NCBI GenBank assembly: GCA_945952105.1
Contig: CAMFGZ010000004.1
Span: forward strand, 1-64,000
Source: an uncultured Rhodospirillaceae bacterium
GTDB taxonomy: Bacteria; Pseudomonadota; Alphaproteobacteria; Reyranellales; Reyranellaceae
Direction of reading: 5' to 3'
DNA: 64,000 nt
In this document: positions 63,413 through 64,000 of the stretch, piece by piece
How the letters are laid out: the number at the start of each line of letters is the position of its first letter
How positions within the stretch are numbered: the first letter of the stretch is position 1
Translations under genes and position numbers: made by a program
The notes under the pieces: generated by a model
Databases searched by the model: none
Seen by the model: only the letters and a program-made list of their open reading frames with translations
Told to the model about the DNA's origin: nothing

Positions 63413-63802
63413 CTAAGAGAGGAACGGCATCACCCGCCGAACGCGTTCGTCGCGCAGCCACAAGCCTCCCCATACCAGGAGCCCTAGATAGAATCCGAAC
63501 AGCGTGTGGCTGAACAGCGGACTGTCGAGTTTCAGGTGCGTCGCGATCGCGCCGCCGAACAGGCCCGTCAGCAGTACGGCGCCCAGAAGTGCGGTGCGCG
63601 GCCAGGCATAGAGCGCCGTGCAGGCGAGAGTGACGACGCCCAGGAAGCGGGCAAAGGACTCGGTCGCAGGCAGGCCCATTTCCTTCGATGTCGTCAACAC
63701 GATCTCCAACGGCGGCAGCTTGATGGCGCCGTCGAAGAGCAGGAACAGGATGGCAAGGCCGCTCATGACGCGGCCCGCCCAGAGTGCCTGGCGCGAGACC
63801 AT
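63413..63802 (-). CDS. DoxX-family membrane protein
   Basis: The protein has 129 residues from ATG 63802. Four hydrophobic helices, with the first ending GLAILFLLFDGAIKLPPLEI and the second containing FLGVVTLACTALYAWPRTAL, match small DoxX-like proteins. The function is unknown. It lies two bases after the VOC gene stop, so both are one transcript, and it converges on the kinase gene. Confidence 0.82.
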   Translation of the reverse strand: MVSRQALWAGRVMSGLAILFLLFDGAIKLPPLEIVLTTSKEMGLPATESFARFLGVVTLACTALYAWPRTALLGAVLLTGLFGGAIATHLKLDSPLFSHTLFGFYLGLLVWGGLWLRDERVRRVMPFLS

Positions 63803-63804
63803 GG

Positions 63805-64000
63805 TCAGGCGGCCTTGATCGGGGTGCCCATGGTCCACATGACGCCGAACGGATCGCGGAGCTGGCCGTAGCGGTCGCCCCAGAACATGTCCTGTACCGG
63901 CATGGCAACCGTGGCACCGGCCTTCACGGCCTTGTCGAACGCCGCGTCGACATCCTCGACCTGGAGATGGAGCATGAAGCCGGCGGGCTTTTCCAGCGGT
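63805..64000 (-). CDS. VOC-family (glyoxalase/PhnB-like) protein, C-terminal part only
   Basis: The gene is cut by the window end; its last 64 residues are visible. FMLHLQVEDVDAAFDKAVKA and MFWGDRYGQLRDPFGVMWTM are the hallmarks of PhnB-like VOC proteins. The function cannot be refined. It is upstream of the DoxX gene in the same direction. Confidence 0.82.
   Translation of the reverse strand, partial: PLEKPAGFMLHLQVEDVDAAFDKAVKAGATVAMPVQDMFWGDRYGQLRDPFGVMWTMGTPIKAA

Overview
The window is GC-rich and gene-dense. It carries an origin-proximal type of housekeeping set (ubiE-ubiB-coaBC-dut, rho, aroE-maf, coaE-dnaQ, secB), a very large NAD-glutamate dehydrogenase, a compact class Ia ribonucleotide reductase and a KaiC-like/histidine-kinase pair. 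Together these point to an alphaproteobacterial chromosome, perhaps of the Rhodospirillales/Reyranella kind. The lineage is an inference from gene content, not from a marker-gene comparison.

Layout. 1-620: end of a hypothetical gene and a palindromic repeat. 620-5443: glutamate dehydrogenase (minus strand). 5444-8826: nrdA-nrdB with an elaborate upstream region. 8841-10282: a decayed patch holding a ParD/ParE module (toxin 5' end damaged), the 3' end of an MFS transporter gene and a broken ABC substrate-binding gene. 10325-12748: a divergent FMN-oxidase-family gene and MocR regulator pair. 12848-27370: the most interesting region, a copper-acquisition island with DUF2946, TonB-ExbB-ExbD, a PepSY membrane protein, a PCu(A)C chaperone, a membrane protein, an MbnP/MbnH 'metallo-mystery pair', a siderophore-type TonB receptor, an exported isonitrile-hydratase-like DJ-1 protein, an AraC regulator, a second DUF2946, a second TonB receptor and a copper-uptake-associated small protein. 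27526-28260: a short-chain-dehydrogenase-fold protein with the exact halohydrin dehalogenase fingerprint. 28286-33567: ubiE, ubiB, TSUP permease, coaBC, dut, Rrf2. 33604-35423: small enzymes and a broken acetyltransferase gene. 35719-37246: rho (with an internal insertion), a structured 3' region and a terminator. 37246-44742: MFS-thioesterase-aroE-maf, a sugar dehydrogenase, a quinone reductase, coaE, dnaQ, secB. 44916-57764: metabolic and envelope genes, including gentisate dioxygenase, a LytTR regulator divergent from a membrane-domain/hydrolase fusion, and a CaiB racemase. 57921-64000: recQ, KaiC-like ATPase plus hybrid kinase, DoxX and a truncated VOC gene.

How it works together (inference). 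In the island, TonB-ExbBD would energise two outer-membrane receptors. PCu(A)C, MbnP/MbnH and the small associated protein would handle copper in the periplasm. The exported DJ-1 protein could break down an isonitrile-type copper ligand. The MbnP gene is interrupted by one in-frame amber codon, so part of the system may be dead in this strain unless the codon is read through or is a sequencing error.

Three families of short palindromic repeats sit in intergenic spaces, and several gene 3' ends run into them. No rRNA, tRNA, CRISPR array or insertion sequence was recognised.
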